NCBI RefSeq assembly: GCF_900496995.4
Contig: NC_044016.1
Coordinates: 22,238,932-22,302,931, forward strand
Length of the DNA: 64,000 bases
Direction of reading: 5' to 3'
DNA from: Aquila chrysaetos chrysaetos
Lineage: Eukaryota; Chordata; Aves; Accipitriformes; Accipitridae
This document shows positions 38,049-52,200 of this stretch, one piece after another. The notes beneath the pieces were generated by a model. The model was given only the letters and a program-made list of their open reading frames with translations, made no database searches and was not told the origin of the DNA. Both the position numbers and the translations under genes were made by a program. The stretch's first letter is position 1. Each line of letters opens with the position of its first letter.

Positions 38049-41000
38049 CCCCAAAACAACAAAACAACCACCCACACACTTCCCCTGACTTAGGATACCA
38101 GAGAAGTTGTTCTCAGATGTGAGGACGAAGACCATCCTCTCTTTCTTGAGCTAATAATTCTCAGAGCTCTTCCATTTCAGCCACATAGCATTCTAGTGTT
38201 CTTTTTCATGTGTTGCATTCTGCTTGCTCATCTCTCCTAACCTCTTCACCTTCAAAACCATGAACTTTTCCACTTCAGCTGAAAGATGGACACCTTTCAG
38301 ATGCCAAGGATCCCTTTTTGCTCCAGACAGCATTATCTACGCTCATGGGAAAACAAACATAAAGGATATTCACAAAAAGGAACCCTAGGAGAATACCAAT
38401 CCACCCTAACTGATCTGAAATCACTGGTGCCTGTTCTGCATAAGTACATTTAAATAGGAGCACAGCAAGAATCTAAATAGCTGTTCCTCCTTTTGGCTAT
38501 TTCCCCTCTTCCTGAATATTGCTGCCTGTGACATTTACTGCTATGTATTTGACTGATTTAACATGTGTGCCACGTGGAGTACAGGCTTGTCAGTATATTA
38601 CTTGCAAAGTACCTTGTGCGCTATAAATAATCATACACCTGACATTTATCAAAAAAATCAGAGCATTCAAAATGGAATAAACCCCCCAACATCAGGTTTA
38701 ATTTAATCCACACCCACAGGCCAATGCAGGCCAGATTTTATTCATTGTCTATTCTTCAGAGTTTTTTAATGCTCTAGACTGATATACTCACAGTGAGGAA
38801 GAGCTACCTGGCAAAGGGAGACTGCCCCCCCACCTTCTCTTACAAGTTTATTTTGTAACAGATTACTTAATACCCTTCCCAGGCCTTAGAGTCAGGGAAT
38901 GAGTGTAGGCTGCATGCCCATTCCACTTCCCAGCTAAAAGTAAATATTGAGCAGAAACAGAAGCCAGACTAGACAAGCCTTAAATTCAGAAATATCAGCC
39001 TTGTAATTATAGATGTAAAAATCTCTGAAAGCAATTGTCTGTTTGGATGCATTTTCTGTGCTTCCAGCCAGGGCTCTGCTATCAGCTGAACCACACTCAA
39101 ATTCCACAACGTCATGACCATGAGCTTGATTACTTGGCTCAGTCCAAAACTTTTCATCAACAGGCTGCTTTGCCTGGACCTGAAGATACAACATACATAT
39201 TTTGCCCTGTTTTCCAGGGGAAAAATTAATGCAAAGTTCAGAAGACAGAGGAGTATCTTCCACTGCACCTTCTCACAAGGACACTCATTTTGTCATAAAA
39301 ACACAGAAATTGTCTTTGTTCTTATTAGTAACCTAGCCATTTAACATTAGAGGGAGTACTGCGTGGTCATCTCATGCCCCTGGATCTAGTCTTGACTCAG
39401 ATGCAAGAAGGTAAAAAATTATAATTACGGTCTTATGTTTTTCTCTGTGACGGTACTGCTTTTTAACCTAATGATCCAACCCAAATTAACTTCAATTCTG
39501 ATTTCTCTTTACTTGTTTATACTGAGCTACTGCTAACTTTCCTCATTCTGTTCTTTTCTTTCTCAATGTTGTTTGCTCTGTGACTTTCTTATTTGAGGCC
39601 TAATGAGAATTGGGATACCTCATTACCCCAACATTGCCCTCAGCATCCAATTAGCTAAAATTTCCCCAAGCAGCAGCTAACTGCAAGTTCAAAGATGAGC
39701 TTCGGAATTCCAAGGAAGAGTTTGGGAGCTGAACTTGTAGCAGAGCAGACTGACTGGCACCTCCTTTGTCCAGTGAGAGTCTGGAGCATCAGTCACAGGA
39801 GTATTACAAAGACCTCTGCAAAGCAGGTAAGGACCTTGCCTGACTTTTTCAATCCCTGAGACAAACTGTAGCACTTACTCCTGCAAAGATGTGAAAACTC
39901 AATTTGCTGTGCACCACTGGACCCAAATTTCAGTACTGATTTTAGGAATAATTTAACTGAATCCCACTATGGGTCCTTGGTCCCTTTAAAAACTTAACTC
40001 AGTAAGGCTTGTGATTGAAAGATGACACTACAGCTAGTACAGAATGAGTTTATAAATTGTAATTGTAAAGCAATGCTCAGTAAGATGACAGGGTGCTACA
40101 AAATGCTAATGAGCACTGGTCAGTCAAGTATTTTTCTCCAACAAGTGGAATTTTTCCTCTTCTGAACTCTTTTAACACCACAACATGTAGGCCGTTTGCT
40201 TTCTTTTTACCATTTCTCCCTTGAGCAGTTTACTTACTGGTGTGCAGACAGACATTTTAATGAACTTTCTGAATAGTTATTGGTATCTGGATTCCTGCAC
40301 CTTCCAAATGCCACTGAAATCTATCACCAGAAACCACCAGGACATCTCCTGTAGACCTCCTTTGGATACAAGGCAAAAAGAAGTTAGAAAATATTTTCAT
40401 GTTCTGGCATTCTGCAAAGCTTTTAGATATTGTATGCATAACTATATAAAACTGACAGGAAAAAAAAAAAAAAAGAATTTGCTGGGTTTCTTGGGTTTGT
40501 GGCTTTTTACTCTTGACTGTTTTGAAACCAAACTGTGGTTTAAAACTATTTTTTAAAACTGATGTAAAGAAAGCAACAACATTGAAGAGATGTCCAAAAC
40601 CAAACAAGTCCATTTTCTCTCTCTCGCTATGCTGTTTTTACTTATTTCAATTGGTGAAACTGAGCTCTTGACACAGACGCCTGACACTAATGCATGAAAA
40701 TGTGGTTTTCCTTTTAATGAAAAAACAGAATGCATTTGGAATAATAGTATATCCCTTATAAACTACTTGGATGTGATCTACAACACAAAACTACAGAGGA
40801 AATTCCTACTCACATGAGTTTTGTAGTTACCATAAAGCACAGCTCTGTGCCTCTTGAAGTGTCACCAAGTCTGCTGCTTAGGGTAGTTAGTTGCAACAGC
40901 TTGAGTAAGCATCCATTGCCTCCACTGTCATTGCATTTTGCTCCCACCAGAAGCAGATCCACAGTCTGCTGGACATCTTCAAAGATGAAATTCTTATCCC

Positions 41001-41921
41001 AGGATACTTATAATTAAATTAAGGTCACTGATGAACATTATCAACCTTAGGAGAGAAGGGGGAGGAGTGGACAATGGAAACAGAAAATAAGATAGTCTTT
41101 ATATAGCTCGTGCTTATTTTGATGATTGGCATACGAGCATATTTCCTGAGCCTGTGTAGTGGTGCGCTCACTCAGAAAATGCCAAGGTAGGGCAGTTAGT
41201 TTTAATACACAATTGTACCCAACCACTCCCAGCAGAAATACCTTATTATAGTATCAGACAGACCACCACCCATGAGCCTGCTGCTCTTTGTTGCTGCTGC
41301 TATAAGTAATATGCTTCAAATGGTATGTTATGTTCTAGCAAATACATTCCCAAAAAACACAGGCAAAATTTCATCCGAGTCTGCAAAAATTGATTGGGTC
41401 TTCAAATACAAGCCCTCACATGTCATCTAGCTAATAATAAAATACAAACCTAACACATGAAACTTCTCCCAGTTTCTAAACAAGGTATGAAGGCTCAGGA
41501 ATTTGGGAAATGGAGGATTTTATCAGGATATTCATTTCTCTGCATTCATTTCTTTCTACTGGTAGCCCATTTCACCTAATTGAAAACACTCTTCCTCCTC
41601 CTCACCAGGGACAGCCCCCAGCATGAACCAAGAAACATTTCATGCTTCACTTAGAGAATCAAAACTGTCATACTCACTTGCCTGCACTAAGCGTGGTTGG
41701 TAGCAGGTGCTCAGGTGTGGAGAGGGAGGAGGTGAGAAGCAATTCCTCCCTGTCATGTCATCTCAGCTCCTGGCAGTCACAGCAAGGAAATTTGTTCAGA
41801 AATTTTCTAAGCTAGAGGCTCAGGCTGAGCATTAGATCTAGCCGCCAAAGATTGTTCTTGAACACGCTCCTGCTTAAGGACAACACCCACACCAACAAGC
41901 TCCACAGCACAGTGTAGGGGG

Positions 41922-41940
41922 AAAAAAAAAAAAAAAAAAA
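41922..41940. repeat. A19 tract followed by CCCAAAC repeats
   Basis: Nineteen A residues are followed by C and A blocks, just before the ZNF318 CpG island. It may be the tail of an old retroposed sequence, but no source is visible. Confidence 0.8.
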
Positions 41941-41999
41941 CCCAAACAAAAAACCCAAACCCTTTTGCTTTTAGCTTCAACCTAGACGCTGCTATCACC

Positions 42000-43250
42000 C
42001 CAGGCACACCAAGCTGCGGCAAGGCCCGGCCGAGGCCCACTGCCTCACAGCCCGTCCCTCAGCATCTCCCCTCAGCCTCCGTGAGGGAGAGGGCGCCCAG
42101 GCGAAGCTCCCTCTCGCCCTCCCCACCGCCTTCGCCCCCGACCCGCTCTCCCGATCAGGAGGGCTCCCGCTGAGGGGGGCGGCGCAGCGGGAAGCCCCGG
42201 AGGAGAGGCAAACAGGATGGAACAGCCGCCTGCGCGCACCCGAGCGTGTCCCCCTCACGCCTACCGGGGAGCAGTAGCGCGGAGGGAGGAAGCGGCGTCC
42301 CGCACCACCGAACACGACAGCAGCAACACTCACCTCCAGCCGGGCTCCAGGCCTCCTACCACACGTGACCAGGGCCGGGCGGCCGCCATTTTGTGCGGGC
42401 GTCCCCAAGGAACGCCTCCCGCCCCCTCCTCGGTCCGGCTCACCCCGCCCCCCCCCCCCCCGCCGGGCTCGGGGGTGCCTGGCTCGGGAGCGCGCGCAGG
42501 GCGGCCGGCGGCGCGCACGCGCGGCGGGGGGGGGGCAGCCGGGGCGGGGGGCCGGGTCAGAGGAGCTGGGGCGCCCGCGCAGGCCGCCGGGACCCCCGGG
42601 CCGCCGGCGCCATCATGTACCGCTCCAGCAGCGGCCGCTCCGGCCCCTCGTCCTCGTCTTCCTCCCACCGGCTGAAAGAGGGCAGCTCGTCGGGGTCCCG
42701 CGCCTCCCGCTCCAGTACATCGGGGCCGGGGCCAGGCCGCGGCCGGCCTCCCCCGCCGCTGCCCGCCGCCGCCGCCGCCGCCTCTGCCTCGCCACCGCGC
42801 TCCGCTTCGCCCCGTCCCCCGCCGCGCCGCCACCGCTCCCCGTCGGGCCACCGCGGCGCCTCTCGCCGATCCCCGTCGCCGCACCGCAGCAGGAGGTTGC
42901 CATCGCCGCCGGGAGGACCGGGGCCCGGGGGGACCCGGGGCCGCCGGGGGAGCGAGCACGGAGACGGCAGCAGCAGCCGGGTAACTACCGCCGTGCGCTG
43001 AGGTGTCTCGGTGCGGGGCTTGCCCCTTCCCTCAGGGGCTGTCAGGCCGCGGGGTGTCCCCGCCGCCTCCGCGGCCCCCGGAGATGGCGGCCACCGTCCC
43101 CCGCGGCTTGGCGGGGGGTGTCTCTCCCGGCATCGGCCTCCCCTCAGCGGTAGCCCGGCCGTGTCCTGGGGTCAGTCCGTGTCGCCGCCGGCGGCAGGGC
43201 GGGAGCGGGGGGCAGCGGGGCCAGGGCCCCAAACTTGGCGCGGCGGGGTT
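42000..43250. promoter_or_regulatory. ZNF318: CpG island, ZNF318 promoter
   Basis: A GC- and CpG-dense block spans the ZNF318 start codon. A perfect YY1-type site GCCGCCATTTTG lies at about 42382-42393, and an E-box CACGTGAC at 42363-42370. Both are some 220-250 bases before the ATG, where a YY1-class TATA-less start would be expected. A reverse YY1-like GATGGCGGCC is in intron 1 near 43083. Confidence 0.85.
42615..42980 (+). CDS. ZNF318: ZNF318 exon 1
   Basis: The ATG follows CATC. The 122 codons are very GC-rich and encode Ser/Pro/Arg repeats such as RSPSGHR and [10 protein letters not shown], plus AAAAAA at 51-56. The donor is CCGG followed by GTAACT, phase 0. Confidence 0.9.
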
Positions 43251-46200
43251 CTTGCAGAATTCCCCGGGCTTTCCCTGTGCAGAGGGAGAAGGGCGATTTC
43301 CCCCCTGTTTCTTAGAGAACCCAATGGAAAAAAAAAAATCATTGATTTCCATTTTAAGTAATGTTTTTCCTTTGATTTCCATTACATTTTTATTTCTCTT
43401 TTATCGGCTAGAGCCATTTTAGATAAGGCTCAAAGATGATGCTATCTTTTGCTAAGGCAAAGGATGTAACTAGTCGCTTTCCTCCATTTAACACCGGTTT
43501 GTGTTATTGTATAAATATAGTTTAATTTATGGGAAGATAACTTTTTTTAATAGGATGTTAAATGAGTACTTTGAGTTCTTCCTCCTGTCATGGGTGTACA
43601 AAGGAGACTGTTACAGATTTACATCTTTGAGAGGTATTCTTTGATAGGCAGTGCTTTGTACTTGGAGCTGTGCACAAGGTGTTCCAGTCTTGTCACTCAG
43701 TCTTGGCAAAATCTGATTTGGCCATGTGAAACTCTGGTTTGGCATCTGAAGTGATCCCATTTTGGATGCAGATGTCTTCGTACTAAACCAAAGTGTATAG
43801 CCTAACTTTTTTTTGACCGAGTGGCATTCACTCACTTAGGTTTTCTCTTGTTACTCCTAGGTGCAATGATTGTCTTGTCTGGTAACTGTTACCTGCGGTA
43901 TGTAGTAGGTTCACTCCGCTTTTGTATTGTAAGAAGAGATTTTTGTACCGGCATATTTTAGGCTATGGTTCCATGGTCACTCAATCTAGCACGTGCACAA
44001 TTAAAAAGAACAGTACACTCACTTTTTCCTCTCGCTCTGCAGTATATTCTGCCCCCGTCCCTAGTGCTCACACTTGTACTTGTGAAGTTGCAGAGTGAGC
44101 TGATTTGAGGAAACGATGTGGCTGAAAGTCAATCCAATAAAAATGTACTGTCTGCTACGATTCATTGCATGATGAGACCCCAAGAGAGAATGGGGATTGC
44201 TCTTTCTGATGGTGGTACAGGTTCTTACTGGATTTATTTGGAGCTGTTGCCATAGAAGAGATCACAGGTGGTTGTAGTGGAGTTAAAATTCAGCTATTCG
44301 TGCTATTTGTTATGCAAAGGTGAGCTGTCCTGAAGGTATAGGAAGATAATGTTGTATTTGACAGTTAAGCCAAACCAGGCTGAGAAGCTTGCCTCTGGCT
44401 ATTTGTTTTTAGGCTGTATTTCACAGTTATCTCAGTCCTGTAAGTTGTCTGTGGGGTAGCCCTGCAAACTGCATTGCTAGTGAGACCCAGGTTGAAAATA
44501 AGTAATTTTTTAAAAGGAGGTAATTTTTAATCTGATTCATGTCAATTTGTGTTGTGGCTCGATGGACAGCTGCATGGTCACAGCTGAGGGGATGACAAAC
44601 TGGGATACAGGATGTGGTGGGTTAGTCCTGGCTGGACACCAGGTGCCCACCAAAGCTGTTCTATCACTCCCCCCCGCTCAGCTGGACAGGGGAGAGAAAA
44701 TATAACAAAGGGCTCATGGGTTGAGATCAGGACAGGGAGAGATCACTCAACCAATTACCATCAACTTGGGAAAATTAACTTAACTTATTGCCAATCAACC
44801 AGAGTAGGGTAATGAGAAATAAAACCAAATCTCAAAACACCCTCCCTCCACCCCTTCCCTTCTTCCCAGGCACAGCTTCACTCCTGGATTCTCTACCTAA
44901 CCCCCAGTGTCGCAGGGGGACGGGGAATGGGGGTTACAGTCAGTTCATCACAGGTTGTCTCTGCTGCTTCATCCTCGTCAGGGGCAGGACTCCTCACACT
45001 CTTCCCCCGCTTCAGCGTGGGGTCCCTCCCATGGGAGACAGTCCTCCACAAACTTCTCCAATGCGGGTCCTTCCCATGGGCTGCAGTTCTTCACGAACTG
45101 CTCCAGCATGGGTCCCTTCCACGGGGTACAGTCCTTCAGGAGCACACTGCTCCAGCATGGGTCCGCTGCAGGGTCACAAGTCCTGCCAGAAAATCTGTTC
45201 CATGGGCTCCTCTCTCCACAGATCCGCAGGTCCTGCCAGGAGCCTGCACCAGCGCGGGCTTCCCATGGGGTCATAGCCTCCTTCGGGCATCCACCTGCTC
45301 TGGCGTGGGGTCCTCCGCAGGCTGCAGGTGGATATCTGCTCCACCGTGGACCTCCCTGGGCTGCAGGGGGACAGCCTGCCTCACCATGGTCTTCCCCACG
45401 GGCTGCAGGGGAATCTCTGCTCTGGCACCTGGAGCACCTCCTTCCCCTCCTTCTTCACTGACCTTGGGGTCTGCAGGGTTGTTTCTCTTATGTGTTCTCC
45501 CTCCTGTCTCTGGCTGCAGTTTCTGTGTCGCAGCAACTTTTTTCCTTTCTTAAATATGTTATCACAGAGGCGCTACCACTATCACTGATGGGCTCGGCCT
45601 TGGCCGGTGGCGGGTCTGTCTTATTGCTGGCTGGCATTGGATCTGTCGGACATAGGGGAAGCTTCTAGCAGCTTCTCACAGAAGCCACCCCTGTAACCAC
45701 CCCGCCCTGCTACTAAAACCTTGCCACACAAACCCAATATACAGGAGCAGAACTTTCTTAAACTGACTTCACCATCACTCAGTCTGCCATTTCACTGTAT
45801 CCATGATAGGCTGTGAACCTGTGCCAGCTGTATTAAAACTTCCAATGCCAAATGTGTTGGTGGTTCAGACCTGGAGAAATTTGAACTAGGAGTTTTTGAC
45901 TGGAAGCCTCCCACTCCCCCTTTGGGGAAAAGAAAAAAGCCACCAAAACCCCCCACTTTACACAAACATTATTCTTGATAAACGCTATTCTTCCAGTGTT
46001 GTTTTGCACCCTTCTGGCTCAAGTTACAGTAGTCATCTCAGCAAATTGTTGCAGATTCTTGATGTTTTTCTTGCCTATTCTAATTTCAGAGAAGGATTGA
46101 AAAATTATTCATCCTAGAAATTAGGCTTTAGCAAGTTAGCTAGTGCTGAACTGCTGAGTCAAATAGATTTTTTGTTTATTTACAGGAATATTACGGCATT

Positions 46201-49200
46201 TAAGGAAAACTTTTCTCTGGAAGCAGCTCTCACAGTAAGAGGGATATTGAGACAATTAAATGTAGCTCTTTACCCCGTATTTTGCTGTCTCTTGCATATG
46301 CTAAAGCCCAGTGTAAGTAATTCTTGGAGAGTATATTGGGCACATTTTTTCCATGGAAATTCCACCAAAAGGTGTTTGACCAACACTACTACTTCTTTAA
46401 AAGTGATGTTATAAAGCATAAAATACATATACAGGTTGATTTTACTTTTTAGAAGTACTGTTTACAAAATTAGCATTCATTAAAGATAAAGCTGGGATTA
46501 GTTGATGTTTTCCAAACAGTGGAACTAAGTGATCAAAACAAAGCAGACAGCAGATATGTTGGGTCAGCATGCTTGGGTAAAGTTTTAATAAAGTTTTCAG
46601 ATTTATATAATTTAAGACCTCCTCTCCAGAAGTTTGAGGATACAAAGTGTGGAAATGTGGAGAGTTACACAAATGTGTTAGTAAGTGGCATTTTGGAGCT
46701 GTCACTGAAAGGAGATGAATTTGGACAGAAGACTGAGGAAGAGGAATTTAAGCTGCAACAAGGAAGGAGGACTTAGAAGAGGGGAATATATGCATAAGGG
46801 TGGAAGATGTAGCATGTGGAATGAGGACACTGATGGGGTAATGGGGTTGAAGTGCAGAAAAGTTTTGAGTACAAGCTCCAAGTTATTGTCCCTACCTTTC
46901 ATGCAAATTGGAGTATGGAAGGAGGAGCCTTAGAGATTACTTATTCCCTTTTCTTGATTCTGGGAATTGGTTTGAGTTTTGGTTTTGAGGGTTTTTTTTT
47001 TTGAGATGGAGTGCCTGCATTCCTAGGTTATCAGCATTGTTGCCCATTTTCTCATGCATAATTGGGATGCTGACTGCCAGTGGAGCTGTGTGTTGGACAT
47101 TGTAAGTACGGATGTTGTTAATTCCTTAGTAGCTGGGGAAAACTTTGTGGAAATTGGAAGAGCATGGAGTGACAGCAAAGGTTTGGGGCGAGTATTGAAA
47201 AATGTAAGGGAGGAGAGGAAGGTCAGGGCTGTACAGTGAGAGATTTTGGTGGACTTTATTCTTGCAAGGCTGACACATGCTGCTTTTATTTGTCCCTGCT
47301 GACCTGCCTGCTTGTTCTTTTTATAGTTTCTCTCAGCTTCTTTGCTTTCTTGTGAGAAAATTGGCTGAAATTAGAGGACTGGAATATGTTGGGTCAACAG
47401 AGAAAGAAGAAACGAAGAGCTGGTGTGCAACCTGTGCAATAATATGGCAATGGTAACTGCGATTTAGGTGCCAGAACAGGAGGGAGGAATATGCAGTGCA
47501 GTGCATAGGTAGGAATGACTAGTGGTGGTGTTCAGTGCTCCAAATGAAAAAGCTGTTAAAACTGGAATGTCTCAAACTGAAAAAAAATATTTGTGAAGTT
47601 CAAATATGTACCACTGTAACTGCTGTCTCTGGGCAATCTGTATGGCAGTCATAGGCAATCCTAACATCCCAAACTTTCTAAATGTAAACTATTTCTTTCC
47701 TTTCTGCAGAAGTTTGTTCTGAGATGTAATCATCACTTCTCTGTCTCCTGTTCCTGGAGATGGTTGTCATGTATGTGCCCAACTTGCCAACAGCCTCGAT
47801 GGCAAGAAGATGCCCTTCAAGATAATCACTTCTTGAGGCAGCCCTGAAAATTCAATGTTTTATTGGGCACATGTGAGCCTTCAGAGTGTGTTTGTATGAG
47901 ACACATGCACCTTGTATATGTTGTATCTCAGCCAGGCTGTTGCAGGATTGTATTGTGCTATACAACACCATTGGTCTTAGAAAGTAATTAAAATGTGTTC
48001 TGATAAATGCTGGGGTTTGGATTAAAGGAGCAAAACAGAAATCATTAATATGTTACCTTAGGACAAGGTTATGTGCACAATGGATTCTAGTGCAGATTTG
48101 TACTGGAAGTAAATTTTGTTCAGGCAAATTTGTGAGGGAATTCTTTTGCTTTCTTATTGGAGATTATATACTGTTCTTCTTTTGGTCTCTTGGAGGATTG
48201 AGCTGAATCTGCTGCGTCTTCTCAGGGTGGATGCAGACAACATAATGCACCTGCAGACAACATAATGCACCTGCTGCTTGCTACTGCAATTTTCGGTGGT
48301 GAAAGCGATATACAGTGCATGACTAGTTTGGCAGAACTGAAGCTGGTTCATTGCTTCCTGTTAAATAGAATCTAAACCATGTTGGTTTAAGAAAGCAAAT
48401 CAAGTATCTCTGTCTTCAGGCAGTCTCACCTGTTTCTTATGGAACTCCCCTTACTTTGATCATTCCTGTATTCTAGTGCCATATTCTAGAATGATACGAG
48501 GCGTAACTAGTTAAGCATAACTTACCAGTAATGAAATTTTCTGTATTGAGTATGTGTCCAAAGGAAGGTCTGTGCAGAGGCAGTCAGCTCAGGCCTTCAC
48601 TGCTGTAGTTTTTCAAAGGCAACTTTACTTAGCTCTGGTTTAGCTCTACCAGTAACAAATAATGATAATGGGAATTCTATTATGGAAGGTGTTTCTATTA
48701 GTCACTGGCATTTTTAGTATTACATTGTGTTTATCTGCTGAAAGCAGCATGAGGTGAGGAAAACTGTTGAAAACATCACTGCTGGGAAAATCTTTGTTTA
48801 CACTGGTTTATACTTTGGTTCATGTCGTTACTAAAGTTGGAAAGGGCCAGAAATCCAGACACTTTTATTAAGAAATTCCTGGCACTGTTTTTTATGCAAT
48901 GTTTGTTTAGCTGCTTCTCCTCTACAAAGAAAGGAGGACAGCAGCAAATCTGGGATTTCTTGAACTTCTCTCTGTTTTTCCACCCTCCAAAATAGTGCTT
49001 TATGAGATGTATTTTTGAGTTGAAAATTTCCTTCCAGATAATGTAAATATAGAGTGTGTTATTGGCAGCTGGGATGAGAAATTAAATGCAGTCAATACCC
49101 TCCCCTTTCTTTAGTAACTAAAGAGAATTGAAATATTTGGAACAATTGTTCTTCTAGTTTGATTTTTTTAATTGATCCATCCACCCCAAGTCTCATATGT

Positions 49201-52200
49201 TAAGCAGAGCAGAGTCACTTGCCTTTCTGTAGCTGAGATTAAAATTCCCTGATTGATGGGCTTCCACTCTTTCTTCAATTTGCAGAGACGTTCACCGAGT
49301 CTCCGCTCTGAGTCTTCACTGGAACAGAGTTTGCGGATTACTGTTGGTAATGACCGGTATTGCATTGGCACACCAGAGCGAAGGAGGCTGCCTGATAGAC
49401 TGGGCTCACCAATTGATAACCTGAGTGACAGGTATGGTCCTTCGCAGATGGGGATTCAAGTGTATGAAACAGTAAGAACGTGGGAATGGCTGTACTGGGT
49501 GAGACCAAACATCTAATTAGCCCAGTGAATGCCTAGGGAATGAGGGTAAGAGGGCAAGCATGTAGTGATGCTTCCCTGGAATACTCCAGCCTCCAGCAAG
49601 TTGTGGTGCAGGGGATTCCTGAACAAAAGTCGCTGCCTGTGTTCATAGTGGTTCTATAAACAGATATTTCTTCTCTGATTTTTGTCAACTGCTTCTAAAA
49701 CCCATATAAACTAAAAGTGCCCAGAGTATATTGCAGGAGGGAGCTGCTTCATTTGACCTTTCACAGCTTCAGCCACTGTCTTCTGTTTCTTATGAACCTA
49801 CCTAGTCTGACTGAAAGGAAGCTTGTTTATGGATAGTGTAAAGCTTCAACTTCCTCATTTATTGGGAGGAATAATCTACTTTCCTGATTTTTGAGAATAG
49901 TCCAGAATAAAGCTCTAGTGTAGCTTGAAGAAAATTTATTATTTTGACTTGAAAAACGCTGTGGAAGAGAAGTGAACGTAGTCAGACAGTCTCATACATG
50001 ATAAAATAAGTGTTAGAATTCTTAGGGTCCCTTGATTGGAATTGGAGAGAAACATAGTCAATGAAGAGACATCTTTTATGTTCAAAATACTGCTGTGAAC
50101 AGTGAAGTATAAATATTAGTAGATACTGTTTGGAAATCCTTGCCTTCAGTAGGAGAACAGGTAGAATCTGGCAAAAGAAGTAAAATCAGAAGACTGTGCA
50201 AATAAAATTGTTTTCTTTGTCTTGAATTGCAAAGTTAAAGATGGCATAGTTTGTGCCCTAGAGCACACAATTGCAGTTTCAGGTCAGGGATAAGCATCCA
50301 GAACAAAAAAAGCATTGTAACTTCCAATTTTGATACAAATATCCCCAACTGTTTAAAAAAACGAGAAGAGAGAGAGAGAGGAAAAGAGGGAACTGAGCAG
50401 AATAAGTGAATTTCCTGTCTTTCTCAAGTGTAAGGTTAAGTTTCAGCAGGTGTGGAAAACCCAGTGAGAGTTTAGTTTTCAGTGCTGTCACTTTTATGCC
50501 TTTACCTCAGTTCTCCTGGGATCAGTGTTCAATTTGTAAATCCCCTGTGCAGCCTGCAGGGACAGTACAGTGGTTGGAAGGAGCAGGAAATGATATGTAG
50601 GAGAACTGGCACTGCTCTGGCAAATTAAGAACATGCGGAGTGGGGATGCATGTTTGTCCCATTGCTTCCTTTTCTCCAGTGAGGTTTTATATTTGACCTG
50701 TTTTGTGGTTAGGATGCATGGTTAGAAGTAACATCAGGTACAGTGGAGTTTATTTTAACGTAAGAGTGAAAATGACAAAGAACTTCCACTTTATCTCCGT
50801 TACAGGACCCATAGATGTAAAAAAAAGGTCAGAATAGACTCCTGAGAAGGTATAAAAGTGACAGATGAATCAGAATGAGAATAAGAGAAAGTAAGACCAT
50901 GTAGATCTCAGTTTTTAAGTGACTTCCCATATATTTGTAGCGTAGGTATGCAAGAACTTGATGTAGTTACATTTTTTTTTTTTTCCTCCAATCTGTTTGT
51001 GCTGGCTGCACTTGTCTAAGCAGTGCCCACTGTCCAGAAGCTTAAAGTGTGTGACAACCTAGTCATCCCTTAGCTTTTCCTAAATCTTCTAGGTACTGTT
51101 TCTGACTTCCAAATTTCTTCAATGTTTAGCCATTTTGGTTGTGTTTAAAAGACACTCTGTGTTTGGTTAAGGACATTGTTTGTCATGTATTTGTTCATCA
51201 TGTATTTTTTTTCCCCTCTGAGAGGCTACCCTGGTACTGGGACACTGACCTTATATCTATCACTGGGCTTTAAAGTAGCCCTTCTTGTGAATCATTGGGT
51301 TTAATACCGGGCATACCACATTCTTATTTGGCATGTGGTATGTTCTCATTCTTACTTAAAAAAAAAACCAAAAACAGAGTGTTTTCTGAAGATGTCTTGT
51401 CAAATTTTGAAGTAATTGGAGCAAATAATTCTGAATTTAGTTATTCTTAGCTATTTTTGCTAACTACTCCACTTAGAGATTTCCAGCAATCACTTTTACA
51501 AATTATTTTCTGTAATTTGCAGGGTCTTGGGATGGTAGAGAGGTTCATTAGCCTATAAAGGAAATAAAATACCAAAGGATGGAAACCAGGGATGCTTTTG
51601 GGTTCTCCTGCAGCAGTGGATTTTCAGGATGCCCCAGGAGAATTTCTAAGGGTGCGTGTCCACGTGCAGGTTGGTCCTAAAACATCTGTAAGAACTTGCC
51701 CCGAGTTTCGAGGGCAGCTGGCCTCCTGCACATGTCTAAGTAAGCATACTGAATGCTGCTGGCCTGTGACTTCAAGGTCACCTAAGCAGCTTCAGTCTTC
51801 TACTTCAACAGATTAGTATTTTTTTGTCTTCCCAAATGTCAGTCTGTCAAAGTGAAGAATATATCTTATCCCTCTCCCTGTCTTCCATCTCCCCCTCTGT
51901 CAGTATTTTTAAGACATTCTACTACTATCTGAGCTGGGATAAGCTACACAGAGCATCCCACCAATTCTTTCATCTGAGGTTAATTCAAAAGATAAGACCT
52001 TATCCTTGCAGAGACTTGGTCTGTGTTAAGCTGTGCTCTGAAATAGCATTTTTTTTTTGGCATAATGTCAAGAGTGACAGTTGGCTTGAGTATGAACAGC
52101 TCATCTGACTTCCTGTTCAAAGACTGTGTGTTAAGGTGGAGTCCTATTGGTTGCTGACAGCAGAATACCATTATTTATTTCTGTTTCTGTGTATGTGAAT

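Larger units (their letters stand above)
37118..42000. other. ABCC10-ZNF318 intergenic DNA, second part
   Basis: 4.9 kb of AT-rich sequence without a recognisable gene. It includes an A/C homopolymer block at 38011-38048, A tracts at 40460-40474 and 41922-41940, and only short open frames. I could not assign any LINE copy here. Confidence 0.6.
42981..49285 (+). other. ZNF318: ZNF318 intron 1
   Basis: A 6.3-kb intron with the CpG island edge, an LTR copy at about 44615-45738 and a 20-base tandem duplication at 48232-48271. I see no gene in the rest. Confidence 0.8.

Noticed and set aside
42330-42959. 209-codon minus-strand frame opposite ZNF318 exon 1
   Set aside because: It is the antisense shadow of the conserved ZNF318 start exon.
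44788-45553. Three overlapping plus-strand frames of 160-208 codons
   Set aside because: They fall inside the LTR tandem array; the repeated peptides merely reflect the DNA repeat.
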